Below are positions 26,013 through 35,638 of a stretch of 64,000 nucleotides of DNA, one piece after another. The stretch comes from Natrinema versiforme (GTDB lineage: Archaea > Halobacteriota > Halobacteria > Halobacteriales > Natrialbaceae). The stretch is from the NCBI RefSeq assembly GCF_005576615.1, contig NZ_CP040331.1, positions 310,001 through 374,000 of the forward strand. Direction: 5' to 3'. The notes under the pieces were generated by a model. The model was not told where the DNA came from, did no database searches, and saw nothing but the letters and a program-made list of their open reading frames with translations. Positions within the stretch are counted from its first letter, which is position 1, and each line of letters begins with the position of its first letter. Both the position numbers and the translations under genes were made by a program.

Positions 26013-29000
26013 ATGAGCTCGAATACAGCAGACAGCGAGTACAATGCGCGGAAAATCCACCAATCACTGGGTGGCACGACAGCGTTCTTCCAGGGCTATA
26101 CGATCGGCGAGCTCATGTTGTTTCTGACGGTGGCGTTCGTCACCGTCATCGCAGCAACGTTCGTCCCCTCTGCACTGACGATCCCGATTCTCGGGTTTGG
26201 AATTATGCTCACTATCCTTCTCTTTCTCCTCCATAAGGTCAAACCCGACTACCTCTGGCTCACCGAGTGGCTCGTCGCTCGATTCGGCTGGGCGATCAAA
26301 AACAAGGAATACACGCACGGTGGCGAGGACAATAGCGAAGTTCGCTATCTGACCCGTCTCAATCGGGTGTATCCACACGCTATCGAACGTACTGATGGTG
26401 CACTCGTCGGAGCGATGAAAGTTGAGCCAGCGAACATGGCCCTCGAGGACGACGAGGCCTGGGCGAAGGCCGTGCAGTCACTTTCAGAGTTCGTCAATTC
26501 GACTGTCGACTTCCCTGTGAAGATCTACATCACCAGCCGCGAAATCGACGAAGACGACATCGTTCGCGAACACCAGAATCGACTTGGCGATGCTGACGTT
26601 CGCTCGCGGCCAGTCCTGAAACGCCTCCTCGAGGAGTACGTTGCTGCCAATACGAACGAAAACGAGGATATCGACTCTGAAACGACGACAATACGAGAGT
26701 ACTATCTCATCACTGCGGTGACCGACAGCGACATCGAACAGTTCGATGAAACCGGTGATAGTGTACTGGCCTATCTCGCAGATGTACCAGTTCTCGGGCG
26801 ACTCTTCGGCCGCTTTCAGTCTGAGGAATTGAGTGAGTCCAAGCGCGACCAACTCAAAGAAGAGAAACTCGAATCACGACTCGCACAACTCCGCCGAGGT
26901 GGATCGTCGCTCTATCGGTGTTCGATCAGCCCCGTCGACGCGTATGACCTCGCTCGAGTCACGAAGGAGTACTGGACGTGCCAATCGCAAGACTACGCTG
27001 ACATGACGAGTGCGATTGGGACGTTCCCAGTCGTCTCTCACGGCATCAGCGATGGTGTGCCAGCGACGCCAGATCCAAAGGATGTCCTTGATTCGATGGA
27101 CGACAGCAGTGACGAAACTGCGGACTGGGAGTACTCCCTCGAGGATCTCGATGAAGAAGACACTGCTGACGACCCATCGGTTCCCGACGCGAATCGTCTG
27201 CCGGACACGTCGACGATGCACCAGTCAGTGGTTGCCCCGTCGTCGATCGATTGGGAGACAACCTACGCCGTGATCAACGACGAGACGTTCGTTCGCACCT
27301 TCTGGATTGAACAGTTCCCCGAAGAGCCCTCGGATGGCCTCCTTGAGCGACTCTTGCTCGAGACAGATTTGCAGACGGATCTCAGCATCCACCTTGATCC
27401 GTTCGATAGCCAATCGGCCCAGGACATGATGGCAGATTGGATTTCGGACTTGAAGATCAACCAGCACGATTCGAACAGTCTCAAAGCCGAAGACCTGCAG
27501 GAGGATATCGACCAGGCGAAGTACATGCGGTCGCTCGTTCGGGCGAACAAAGCCTCGTTCTATCGAGGCGGCGTATTCATCCGCTTGGCTGCCGAGAGCC
27601 AGCAGGAACTCGAGAACCAGACGACCCGGTTACGGTCAGTCATCAAGGACGCACCAGCCAACTGTACACTCAAAGTCGCCAGTCGATGGCAGGAACGTGG
27701 GCTTGCGACCGTCTCGCCGCTCGGACGGAATGAACTCGGTCGCGATCGAATGTCGACGCTGACCAACCAAGCGATTGGCGCGATGTTCCCATTTTCGTCG
27801 AACTACCAGATGATGGATGATGGAATCGAATACGGCTATCATGGTCACAACGGTTCTCCGATTCGCATCAACCCGTGGGACCTCGAGACCGGGCATAGTG
27901 AACTCGTCGTCGGGATGCCCGGTGCCGGGAAGACGTTCGGCGGGATCATGCGCCACCTGCGGATGATGAAGCGGCGCAACGACACGATGCTCGTCCTCGT
28001 TGATCCAGTCGGCGGCTTCCGTGGTATCGCGGATGCCCTGAACGCGAAGACAATCACTGTCGGCGGCGATACGAAACTGAACCCGCTCGAGATCCGTCAG
28101 ACGCCCCAGCACGTCCTCGAGTCCAGCGACGGGGTCTCTCCCCTCTCGGCGAAGAAAGACGAGGTCTACGCCGTTCTCGAGAACTTCCTTGACGCTCGTG
28201 ATATCGAACTCGGGGCCGAAACTGGTGTCCTCTCGTATGTGATCGACGAAGCCTATCGGCAGGCAGGGGTCGTTGAGGATGACGTCTCGACACACACGTC
28301 AGAGAACTCGCCGACGATGCAGGATGTCCACCAGATCCTTTGTGATATCGCTGAGAATCCGGACGAGCATAACATCGCTGCATCCGAATCCGCTCGCGAA
28401 CGGGCTGCACAGTACGCGGATGAACTCGCGATTGCCTTCCAGCCCTTCCGCGAAGGTGGCTCCTACGAAAATCTCTCACATCGCTCAGAGATCGATATTC
28501 TCGAGGGCGACAACAAGGTCGTCTACATCGATCTGGGCCAGATTGAGGGGAGTGCCTCGGGGATCGATCGGCAGACGTTCCTTATGCAATTGCTGCTGTC
28601 GACGATCTACCAGCAAGCAAAGAACACCCAACGGAACGTCGAACTCGCGATCGACGAGGCACACTACCTTTTCGAAGACCAGGCGAACCTTGACTTCCTC
28701 GAGACGGCGTTCCGTCACCAGCGCCACGCCGGCCTTCGAATGGTATTGCTCTCCCAGACCGCTCAGGAGTTTTACGAGACTGAGCAGGCCGAGAAGATCA
28801 TCGGGATGTGTCCGATCAAAGTCTTCCACAAACTCCCCGAATTGGACGATCGGACGGCCGACAAAATCGGGTTGACGAAAGAACAGCGCCAGTACATCAG
28901 AGGTGCCGACGCTGGGAAAGCGGACCTCGGCTACAGTCAATCACTCGTTCGCGTCGAGGAACACGGCACCTATCCTGTGCATGTGGTCGCAGACGACTTC

Positions 29001-29321
29001 GAAAAGCGAGTTATCGACTACGAACCCGAGGATCAGGCCTTCATCCAACAGGCAATGAACGACGAGTCAGCGGAACTGCTCGCTTTCGAGGAATTCGTCG
29101 AGACCGAAGCACAGCAAAACGCGCTTGCGACCCGCCTCGACATCACTGCTGAGACGGCGAGCAAACTCCTCGAGGAGGATCTCACCAAGACAGAAGTCCT
29201 TGATGCAGTCGTCGAACAGGCTCTTGAGACAGAGACGGACATCGAAGAGGCATCGATCCAGACCGATGACGGAGCGTCAGCTCCCGAACAGCGCACAACC
29301 GAACCCGAATATGACAACTAA
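26013..29321 (+). CDS. virB4: VirB4-like ATPase with fused VirB3/PrgI-like N-terminus
   Basis: 1102 aa. Residues 1-100 hold two adjacent helices (about 33-75) and a short loop resembling VirB3/PrgI; then a long acidic alpha-beta region; then the HerA/FtsK-type motor. Walker A is GMPGAGKT (634-641), Walker B LAIDEAH (878-884), followed by the sensor segment RMVLLSQTAQEF. It hydrolyses ATP to drive assembly and transfer in a type IV secretion machine. ATG 26013 is chosen; a GTG at 26001 overlaps the previous gene. Overlaps the next gene by 11 bases. Confidence 0.85.
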   Translation: MSSNTADSEYNARKIHQSLGGTTAFFQGYTIGELMLFLTVAFVTVIAATFVPSALTIPILGFGIMLTILLFLLHKVKPDYLWLTEWLVARFGWAIKNKEYTHGGEDNSEVRYLTRLNRVYPHAIERTDGALVGAMKVEPANMALEDDEAWAKAVQSLSEFVNSTVDFPVKIYITSREIDEDDIVREHQNRLGDADVRSRPVLKRLLEEYVAANTNENEDIDSETTTIREYYLITAVTDSDIEQFDETGDSVLAYLADVPVLGRLFGRFQSEELSESKRDQLKEEKLESRLAQLRRGGSSLYRCSISPVDAYDLARVTKEYWTCQSQDYADMTSAIGTFPVVSHGISDGVPATPDPKDVLDSMDDSSDETADWEYSLEDLDEEDTADDPSVPDANRLPDTSTMHQSVVAPSSIDWETTYAVINDETFVRTFWIEQFPEEPSDGLLERLLLETDLQTDLSIHLDPFDSQSAQDMMADWISDLKINQHDSNSLKAEDLQEDIDQAKYMRSLVRANKASFYRGGVFIRLAAESQQELENQTTRLRSVIKDAPANCTLKVASRWQERGLATVSPLGRNELGRDRMSTLTNQAIGAMFPFSSNYQMMDDGIEYGYHGHNGSPIRINPWDLETGHSELVVGMPGAGKTFGGIMRHLRMMKRRNDTMLVLVDPVGGFRGIADALNAKTITVGGDTKLNPLEIRQTPQHVLESSDGVSPLSAKKDEVYAVLENFLDARDIELGAETGVLSYVIDEAYRQAGVVEDDVSTHTSENSPTMQDVHQILCDIAENPDEHNIAASESARERAAQYADELAIAFQPFREGGSYENLSHRSEIDILEGDNKVVYIDLGQIEGSASGIDRQTFLMQLLLSTIYQQAKNTQRNVELAIDEAHYLFEDQANLDFLETAFRHQRHAGLRMVLLSQTAQEFYETEQAEKIIGMCPIKVFHKLPELDDRTADKIGLTKEQRQYIRGADAGKADLGYSQSLVRVEEHGTYPVHVVADDFEKRVIDYEPEDQAFIQQAMNDESAELLAFEEFVETEAQQNALATRLDITAETASKLLEEDLTKTEVLDAVVEQALETETDIEEASIQTDDGASAPEQRTTEPEYDN

Positions 29322-30513
29322 GACCATGACTATGCTCAACCGTTTCACGAAACTGCTTGGTTCATCGCCCCAGTACGAGGCGACGCAACTCGAGTTTGGA
29401 GAGAAGGGATCGTTCGTCCAGCAGCAAGCAGATACGCCAGGACTGCTCCTTCGGATCCGCCCCTACAAGGAGAACAATGGTGTCGTGGATGGGGCCGGCG
29501 TTCTGCAATCAGTTCACGACGTGACGATGAACTTTCGCGGGAAGAATACGAGCGATCACCACTCGTTCGAGGTCTGGTTCGATGAGGGCAAAATTTCGTT
29601 CTATATGCACGCTGCTACCGAGGCAGCCGCAGACAAGTTCCGACGGCGTGTCGGGAACAACTACGCGAACAGTGAGATTTTCCCTGTCGAAGAGGGCCAT
29701 GCGTTCCCGGTCATCGATTCTGACCAGTACGTCGCCGGTGCGTGGCTCGAGATGGAGAAAATTCCGTACTACCCGATCCGCCATCACAACAGCGAAGGCT
29801 TCGAGACGGATCCCTACGGCGAGATAACAAGCGAGATGCTGTCGCTCGACGAGAGTACAGTCGTTACACAGGTTATTTTCCGGCCTGCAAAGCAGTCGTG
29901 GACTGACGGCGACCGCTTCAAGCACAATAGCGTCGACGAACTCGCTCATGCACTTCGCCAAGGGACATCCGTAGGGTGGCTGAGTCCCCGAACACGACCG
30001 GCGAGCGCGAAGGACAAGCAGGCCGCAAAGACGATTGAACAGCAACGCGGGCAACAGGCGTTCCACGTGAATATTCGCGTATTGGCGGCCTCGAGTGAAC
30101 AGGCCGAGGCTGAGGCTCGAGCCCGCGGCGTCGCAGGGATGTTTAGGAAGTACTACAACGCGATCACGGAGCAGGGACTCGACGATAATCCAGTCTGGCA
30201 TCGCAACGAGCGAAAGCGGGCTGAACAGCTTCGACGATTCATCCACCGAATGCGTGATCGCGAATGGGTCGACCGGCATATGATCATGACCGTCGACGAA
30301 CTCGCCGGCGTCGCACATATCCCGAACGCAGAGATTGAGACGCCGAAGATCGACTGGCGATACACGCAGCGTGGTGATCGCCTCCCATCGGATGGGTCTC
30401 AACACCCATCTGACGAATCGCCGATTGATGGGCAGACACCAGCTGTGCCAGATGAGACAGCAGTCACCGTTGATGACTCTACTCGAGATCAGGAGGGATT
30501 TGATGGTATTTGA
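29311..30513 (+). CDS. Conserved partner of VirB4/VirD4-like ATPases
   Basis: 400 aa (or from ATG 29326). An N-terminal beta-rich domain (KNTSDHHSFEVWFDEGKISF) of the kind that precedes HerA-type motors, then helical segments to about residue 340 and an acidic tail. No Walker motifs. It lies between, and overlaps, the VirB4-like and coupling-protein genes, so it is probably their cytosolic adaptor. Neither function nor family name is known to me. Confidence 0.6.
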   Translation: MTTKTMTMLNRFTKLLGSSPQYEATQLEFGEKGSFVQQQADTPGLLLRIRPYKENNGVVDGAGVLQSVHDVTMNFRGKNTSDHHSFEVWFDEGKISFYMHAATEAAADKFRRRVGNNYANSEIFPVEEGHAFPVIDSDQYVAGAWLEMEKIPYYPIRHHNSEGFETDPYGEITSEMLSLDESTVVTQVIFRPAKQSWTDGDRFKHNSVDELAHALRQGTSVGWLSPRTRPASAKDKQAAKTIEQQRGQQAFHVNIRVLAASSEQAEAEARARGVAGMFRKYYNAITEQGLDDNPVWHRNERKRAEQLRRFIHRMRDREWVDRHMIMTVDELAGVAHIPNAEIETPKIDWRYTQRGDRLPSDGSQHPSDESPIDGQTPAVPDETAVTVDDSTRDQEGFDGI

Positions 30514-33500
30514 TCGGTTCTTTGGACCCGGTGAGGAGTCTTCGAATAGCGATAATGAGCATGAACCAGTAGATGATGCGTCCGGTGAAGAAATCCCCTC
30601 CACAGGTAGTGACAATCAGACAGAAACCAAGAACGCTGTCGCTGAGTCGTCTCCTGATCAGCAACCAAACTCCGACGGCGAGCAGTACCAAATCGTCGAT
30701 CAAAACACGACTCGTGTCGGTGGCAAGCCGGTTCTCACAGAGACAGCCAACGAAGGCACGGTTGCAGGCCCGTTCGTTCGAGAAATGTTCGAGGCCGGGA
30801 TGTACAATGCCCCTGCTCCACTCTGGATTGGCTACACGGAGGACCCCCAAACGGGCTTTCGTGAGGCCCCGCTCCGGTTTGACTCACTCTTCCGGCATAA
30901 CTGGATCGCTGGGACGACCGGCTACGGAAAGACGACTCAACTCCTGAATATGATGGTGCAGTGGGCGTATTCGGGCTACGGCTTCACGTACTTCGATCCG
31001 AAGGGCCGTGATTCTCGAGAACTGCTCCGGATGCTCCCCAAGCATCGCCTCGAGGACGTGGTCTGGATCGAGCCCGGGTCGACCACCCACGAGAACACGG
31101 TCGGGATGAACTTCCTCGAGGTACCCGACTGCGAGACGACTGAGGAACTCGAGAATGAGATCGAAAACCGGGTCGAGAACCTGAAAGCAGTCTTCGATAC
31201 CTCCGACTACTGGGGCATCAACATGGAAGCGATCACCGAGTCGATGGCTCGGGCGATGATGAAATCCGAGCAACCGTTTTCGGTCATCGATATGTATTTC
31301 ATCTTGCTGAATGCCGATCGACGGGAGGATTTCGCGCTCGATGTCGAGGACCCCTATATCAGAGAGTTCTGTCTCGAGATCGCGAATATGGAGGAGGAGA
31401 CGGTTCGACCACTTCTGAAACGGATCAAGTCGTGGGTTGAGAACTCGGTGATTCGTCGGATTATCGCTCACCGGGAGAGTACGATCAATTTCCGCGATAT
31501 CATTGAGAACGACCGAATCGTCATTGTCCGAACGCCAGTCGAGAACACGGATATCAAGAAGATGGTCACCCTCGGCGTGATGCGGAATTTGTGGAGTGCG
31601 ATTCAGCGGCGGTCATACGAACTCGATACCGATCCAGACCCCTACTTCGTTCTCTGTGACGAGTTCGACGATATCGCGAGCGACAATCTCGATATCGAGT
31701 CGATGCTCGCCCGTGCTCGATCGATGCGTCTCTCTGTGACCTTAGCCTCGCAGTATCCCTCTCAGTTCGATGAGGACACGCTGAAAGCGATGCAGAACAA
31801 CTGTGATAACCTCCTCACGTTCTCGGTCAACGACAGCGACGATGCCGAGTTGTTGATGAAACGCTTCCGTGATTACACAGCTGAAGACCTCATCACGACC
31901 GATCAGTTCAAAGTCTGGACGCGGATCCCGCTCTCGGGCGGGCGCTACTCTGAACCCGTCTTGATCCGGACGTTTCCGCCCTACCCGCCCCTTCGGGAAC
32001 CAGATGCTGTCGATCGAATCATCGAACAGAGTCTTGAGCGGTATGGGACTGATCCGCTGACGGACGCTGAAATCCTGCAAGATCTCATCTATAGCGATTC
32101 GAACGAAGCAGCGAACCCCAAGCAGATTCTTGGGGAGACGATGGCAGAAGCCGTTCGTGCAGTCCAGATTCGAGAGAGTGTGCGGGCGGAAAACGGCTGG
32201 GTCGATGTCACTGTCGTCGACGAGGAACTTGCGGCCCGTCTCGAGAATACCGAGAGTGAGATCGACGTTACCCCTGAAGACTTGCCTGACGTTCGTGAGG
32301 AATCCAGGTTGCTTGAGGTTATGCTACAGAACGACGATATCGTAGTTCGGCTCACTGACGACGGAGAAACAGTGGTCGAACCGGAGACAGGCACTGTCAG
32401 ATCTGCCGGTGGCTCTACACACGATGCAGTCCTCCTCGAGACGGAAACAGCGCTTACAGAGCGTGGGTTCAGTGTCGAAATCCTCGAGCAGGACGGAAGC
32501 GAGCAACCGGACGCCATCGCGACGCATCCAGATCACGACGTCGTGTTTAACATCGAGGCTGAGACAACGACGCCAGACCGACCCGTCAAGGTCTTGCAGA
32601 ATCTCAAGCGAGCCCACGAAGCAGATCGGATTCCGATCTTCGTCGTCCGTCCTGGTGACTCCGAGACAGAGTGGGCGACTCGGGTCGAGAATATCCTTTC
32701 GCCACCGCTGCAAGAACGAGCCGATGGCACTGAACAATTCTACAACTGCGACGAGGTCGTGACCTTCGGTGGTGGTGCGACCGCTCACGGTGGCGTTACT
32801 GCCGTTCGGCCCAAGACATCTGAGACGAATCGGACGGTTTGGACACGAGAGAATGGTGAGATCGTCCTTTCAGACGGTGAAACAGCGTTTGCCCGTGTTC
32901 CAGATGAGAGTACACTCTCGAAGGACAGTGTGCCAGCCTACTATAGCCATGATCGTGAAGCCGGGCAGTATACTGTCTACGAAGCTGGCGAAACCCATGT
33001 CTACGACTCGAGAGACGACTTTGAGGATGAATGGACGCCGATCAAACGGCCATTCCGACCTGCTGTTGACCTACCAGACTCGGATTATTCACGGGAGAGC
33101 TACCTCATTCTGATACTCTCTGACGATGAGCGTCCTGTACTCTTCCAGCAGGGCGAGACATACGGTTTGTCTGATTCGCCAACCGGTGAGGAACTATGGC
33201 CGGGCATCTCTTCAGGGAATCACTCTCGAGCAACGGAGTTGTCCTCATCAGTAGAGTCAGGTTCATCAGTATCGGAGCCAGTTGAGGTTGACCCAGACGG
33301 CGACGGCATTGAGGCGTTCGCAGCGATGTATATCAGAGAGGCGGATGGGGCACAAATTCCAAAGGCAGCACTGTTTCAGGCCTACTCGAGATGGACCGAC
33401 CAGCACGATATTGATGGAACAAACGCGAGCTGGTTCGGTCGGAAGCTTTCGAACGTCGTCGACTATGAGGATACCCGAGTCAGAGACGGTGACGATCTCG

Positions 33501-33556
33501 TGACTGTCTATGCCGGTATCAATCTGACCAGAGATGGATCAGAGTTCCTTGAGTGA
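30503..33556 (+). CDS. VirD4/HerA-like coupling ATPase with C-terminal wHTH
   Basis: 1017 aa. A ~60-residue acidic N-terminus, then the TraG/HerA motor: Walker A GTTGYGKTT (137-145), Walker B LCDEFDDI around D386-E387, and the sensor TLASQYPSQF. A middle section (about 600-850) is beta-rich with no assigned domain. The last ~90 residues (IPKAALFQAYSRW ... ASWFGRKLSNV ... VYAGINL) resemble the winged-helix end of phage and P4-type primases. It should escort DNA to the secretion channel. AGGAGGG before the ATG is a good RBS. No membrane helix is seen, unlike most VirD4. Confidence 0.75.
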   Translation: MVFDRFFGPGEESSNSDNEHEPVDDASGEEIPSTGSDNQTETKNAVAESSPDQQPNSDGEQYQIVDQNTTRVGGKPVLTETANEGTVAGPFVREMFEAGMYNAPAPLWIGYTEDPQTGFREAPLRFDSLFRHNWIAGTTGYGKTTQLLNMMVQWAYSGYGFTYFDPKGRDSRELLRMLPKHRLEDVVWIEPGSTTHENTVGMNFLEVPDCETTEELENEIENRVENLKAVFDTSDYWGINMEAITESMARAMMKSEQPFSVIDMYFILLNADRREDFALDVEDPYIREFCLEIANMEEETVRPLLKRIKSWVENSVIRRIIAHRESTINFRDIIENDRIVIVRTPVENTDIKKMVTLGVMRNLWSAIQRRSYELDTDPDPYFVLCDEFDDIASDNLDIESMLARARSMRLSVTLASQYPSQFDEDTLKAMQNNCDNLLTFSVNDSDDAELLMKRFRDYTAEDLITTDQFKVWTRIPLSGGRYSEPVLIRTFPPYPPLREPDAVDRIIEQSLERYGTDPLTDAEILQDLIYSDSNEAANPKQILGETMAEAVRAVQIRESVRAENGWVDVTVVDEELAARLENTESEIDVTPEDLPDVREESRLLEVMLQNDDIVVRLTDDGETVVEPETGTVRSAGGSTHDAVLLETETALTERGFSVEILEQDGSEQPDAIATHPDHDVVFNIEAETTTPDRPVKVLQNLKRAHEADRIPIFVVRPGDSETEWATRVENILSPPLQERADGTEQFYNCDEVVTFGGGATAHGGVTAVRPKTSETNRTVWTRENGEIVLSDGETAFARVPDESTLSKDSVPAYYSHDREAGQYTVYEAGETHVYDSRDDFEDEWTPIKRPFRPAVDLPDSDYSRESYLILILSDDERPVLFQQGETYGLSDSPTGEELWPGISSGNHSRATELSSSVESGSSVSEPVEVDPDGDGIEAFAAMYIREADGAQIPKAALFQAYSRWTDQHDIDGTNASWFGRKLSNVVDYEDTRVRDGDDLVTVYAGINLTRDGSEFLE

Positions 33557-33683
33557 GAGATAATATCAGAACAATGAATATAATTCAGGCACTTGGCCCA
33601 CTGAAAATCTCGCCCCACAACCTAAATTCCAAAATCCGATTAGTAACTGGTGTATCTGCCAGTATCCGCCATATAGCCGGATT

Positions 33684-33768
33684 TGTTCAGGGCAAATTTC
33701 CCGTTCAGGTCACGGAATTGGTACCTGTTCAGGGCAAAACCGCAGTACAGTGGCGGTGTTCAGGGCAA
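33684..33768 (+). repeat. Three 12-bp direct repeats before the PrimPol gene
   Basis: TGTTCAGGGCAA occurs at 33684-33695, 33726-33737 and 33757-33768, spaced 42 and 31 bases, close to four and three helical turns; a weaker CGTTCAGGTCA lies at 33702-33712. All are on the same strand in the 356-bp gap between coupling protein and PrimPol genes. Iteron- or operator-like. Upstream DNA (33557-33683) holds nothing recognised. Confidence 0.65.
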
Positions 33769-33912
33769 GTCGGCGCTCAAAACCAACTAGTATACAACGG
33801 GTTGCACCCGTTGGACAGGGTCACGGACAGTCTACCAGCCTACGGCATGTTTATCAGCACACTGATGGGTGGTATGCGACCAGATGGACGCGAAGTACGA
33901 GGCGGATCGGCG

Positions 33913-35169
33913 ATGTCTGAACAGACGGTTTCGGTACTCCCCAAGCAGTTACGTGAGCGTGACCAGTGGGTGTGTTGGCGAGAAGAATCTCGAGATGGGA
34001 AACCAACCAAGATCCCGGTGACACCAGGCAGTGGTGAGTTCGCGTCTTCAACGGATCCAGAGACATGGGCGTCGGTCGAAACCGCGCTCGAGTACGCCGA
34101 TTCGGGGGATGCAAATGGCATCGGGTTCGTGTTTACCGACAATGATCCCATTGTCGGCGTGGATCTCGATGATTGCCGAGACCCGAAGACCGAGACCGTC
34201 GACGATGCAGCGCAGGATATCATTGAGCGACTCGACTCCTATACGGAAATCTCCCCATCGGGAACTGGGTTTCATGTGCTCATCGAGGGAGAGCTCCCAG
34301 ACGGCCGGAACCGGCGTGGAAGTATCGAACTGTACGACACGGCCCGGTTTTTCACCGTGACTGGTGCCACCCTCGAGGAGATGCCCAGTCGCGTTGCTCG
34401 TCGACAGGATGCACTCGAGGCGATTCATCGTGAATACGTCCAAGACAGTGAGAGCGATGGAGCGTCCGAGTCAGGGTACCGTGGTGTGACTGACGAGCAG
34501 GCTTCGACGGACACAGCAGGCGATGTTGATGTTGACCTCGAGGACGAGGAACTGCTCGAGAAGGCTCGAAATGCGTCGAACGGTGAGAAATTCGAGCGAT
34601 TATGGCGTGGCTCGACTGCTGGGTACGAAAGCCAGTCAGAGGCCGATATGGCACTGTGCTGTCTGCTGGCGTTCTGGACCGGCGGCGACCACACTCGAAT
34701 GGATCGACTCTTCCGGCAGTCAGGGCTTCTCCGCGAAAAATGGGACGACGTCCACTATGCCGATGGATCGACGTACGGCGAAAAGACCATCGAACGAGCG
34801 ATTACAAGCACGTCTGAGTTCTACGATCCGGACGCTCGAGACGACTCGAGTGAAGCGAGTTCCAGACAGAACGAGTCGGCGATCACCGGCAGTCGTGACG
34901 AACCAGCGGAAAATCATGCATATCTGGTCGAGAAGAATCGACTGTTGACTGACCGCGTCGACGACCTCGAGGCTGCGCTCGAGGAGAAAGACGAACGCAT
35001 CGATGCACTCGAGGCGACCAACGAAGCGCTTCGAGAACAACTCAGAGACTGTCAGGAGACACTCGAGCGTCGTGATCAGGCTTCGAACCCCGAGATGGAT
35101 GAGGCCAGTGCTAATGAAGGCGACTCGATCTGGGGCCGTGCAAAGCAATTCGTTGGGGACGGCGACTGA
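33913..35169 (+). CDS. PrimPol-like replication protein
   Basis: 418 aa. N-terminal region (about 8-165) has the NrS-1-type primase/polymerase features: RDQWVCWR start, GVDLDDC metal motif, SPSGTGFHVLIEG and ELYDTARFFTVTG. A helical NrS-1-HBD-like segment (about 225-305: SQSEADMALCCLLAFWTGGD) follows, then an acidic linker, a coiled coil (about 340-400) and the end DSIWGRAKQFVGDGD. It could prime DNA synthesis on plasmid or transferred single strands. ATG 33913 is supported by alignment; an upstream open frame covers the repeats. A relic of its tail lies at 49850. Confidence 0.7.
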   Translation: MSEQTVSVLPKQLRERDQWVCWREESRDGKPTKIPVTPGSGEFASSTDPETWASVETALEYADSGDANGIGFVFTDNDPIVGVDLDDCRDPKTETVDDAAQDIIERLDSYTEISPSGTGFHVLIEGELPDGRNRRGSIELYDTARFFTVTGATLEEMPSRVARRQDALEAIHREYVQDSESDGASESGYRGVTDEQASTDTAGDVDVDLEDEELLEKARNASNGEKFERLWRGSTAGYESQSEADMALCCLLAFWTGGDHTRMDRLFRQSGLLREKWDDVHYADGSTYGEKTIERAITSTSEFYDPDARDDSSEASSRQNESAITGSRDEPAENHAYLVEKNRLLTDRVDDLEAALEEKDERIDALEATNEALREQLRDCQETLERRDQASNPEMDEASANEGDSIWGRAKQFVGDGD

Positions 35170-35203
35170 AACCCGATTCATCGCTCCCCGCCGGGTTTAT
35201 CGA

Positions 35204-35222
35204 CTCCCGGAGGGGTGAGGAG
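35204..35222 (+). repeat. GC-rich CCCGGAGGGG element, copy 1
   Basis: CTCCCGGAGGGGTGAGGAG, a nine-base palindrome (CTCCCGGAG) with a G-rich right side. Related copies lie at 43418 and 49948. Only this copy lacks the T-run on its left, though a GGGTTTATCGAC is present. 35223-35362 shows no supported gene. Confidence 0.55.
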
Positions 35223-35362
35223 TTCAACGATGACTGTAATCAACCAGGGAGACGAACAACGCATTGCGTGGTTGTACGGACCGGTTGTGAGGTGTGGCCA
35301 TAATCTGATTTCAGCAATCTCGACGGTACTGTTTTGTGTATGTACTACGAACGTACAAGCGT

Positions 35363-35638
35363 ATGTCCGAAGCTGAAACCAACAATGGTGATCCTGAGAT
35401 TGAACGAATCAACCTTCGGATTTCCCAGTCTTTCCGCGAGGTCGTTGATGAGACGTGGCGCGAGCGGGGATTCAATAGCCGAAGTGAGTTTATTCGCTAC
35501 GCACTGCGAGAGTCAGTGAATCATCCGGAGGGTGCTGGGTTCTGGAAGGACCTTGCAATTAGTGAAGCACAGTTTGATGACGGTGAGAGCCGCTCGAGCG
35601 AGGAAATCAAAGCAGCATATGGGTCCGACGACGAATGA
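35363..35638 (+). CDS. Ribbon-helix-helix antitoxin
   Basis: 91 aa. RINLRISQSFREVVDETWRE and GFNSRSEFIRYALRE form the RHH strand and two helices, followed by a toxin-binding acidic tail. As in other type II modules it would neutralise the downstream toxin and repress the pair. ATG 35363 is taken over ATG 35336 since the domain starts there. It overlaps the toxin gene by 20 bases. Confidence 0.82.
   Translation: MSEAETNNGDPEIERINLRISQSFREVVDETWRERGFNSRSEFIRYALRESVNHPEGAGFWKDLAISEAQFDDGESRSSEEIKAAYGSDDE

Noticed and set aside
35230-35376. 48-aa ORF after the CCCGGAGGGG element
   Set aside because: Runs into the antitoxin start with low-quality sequence.
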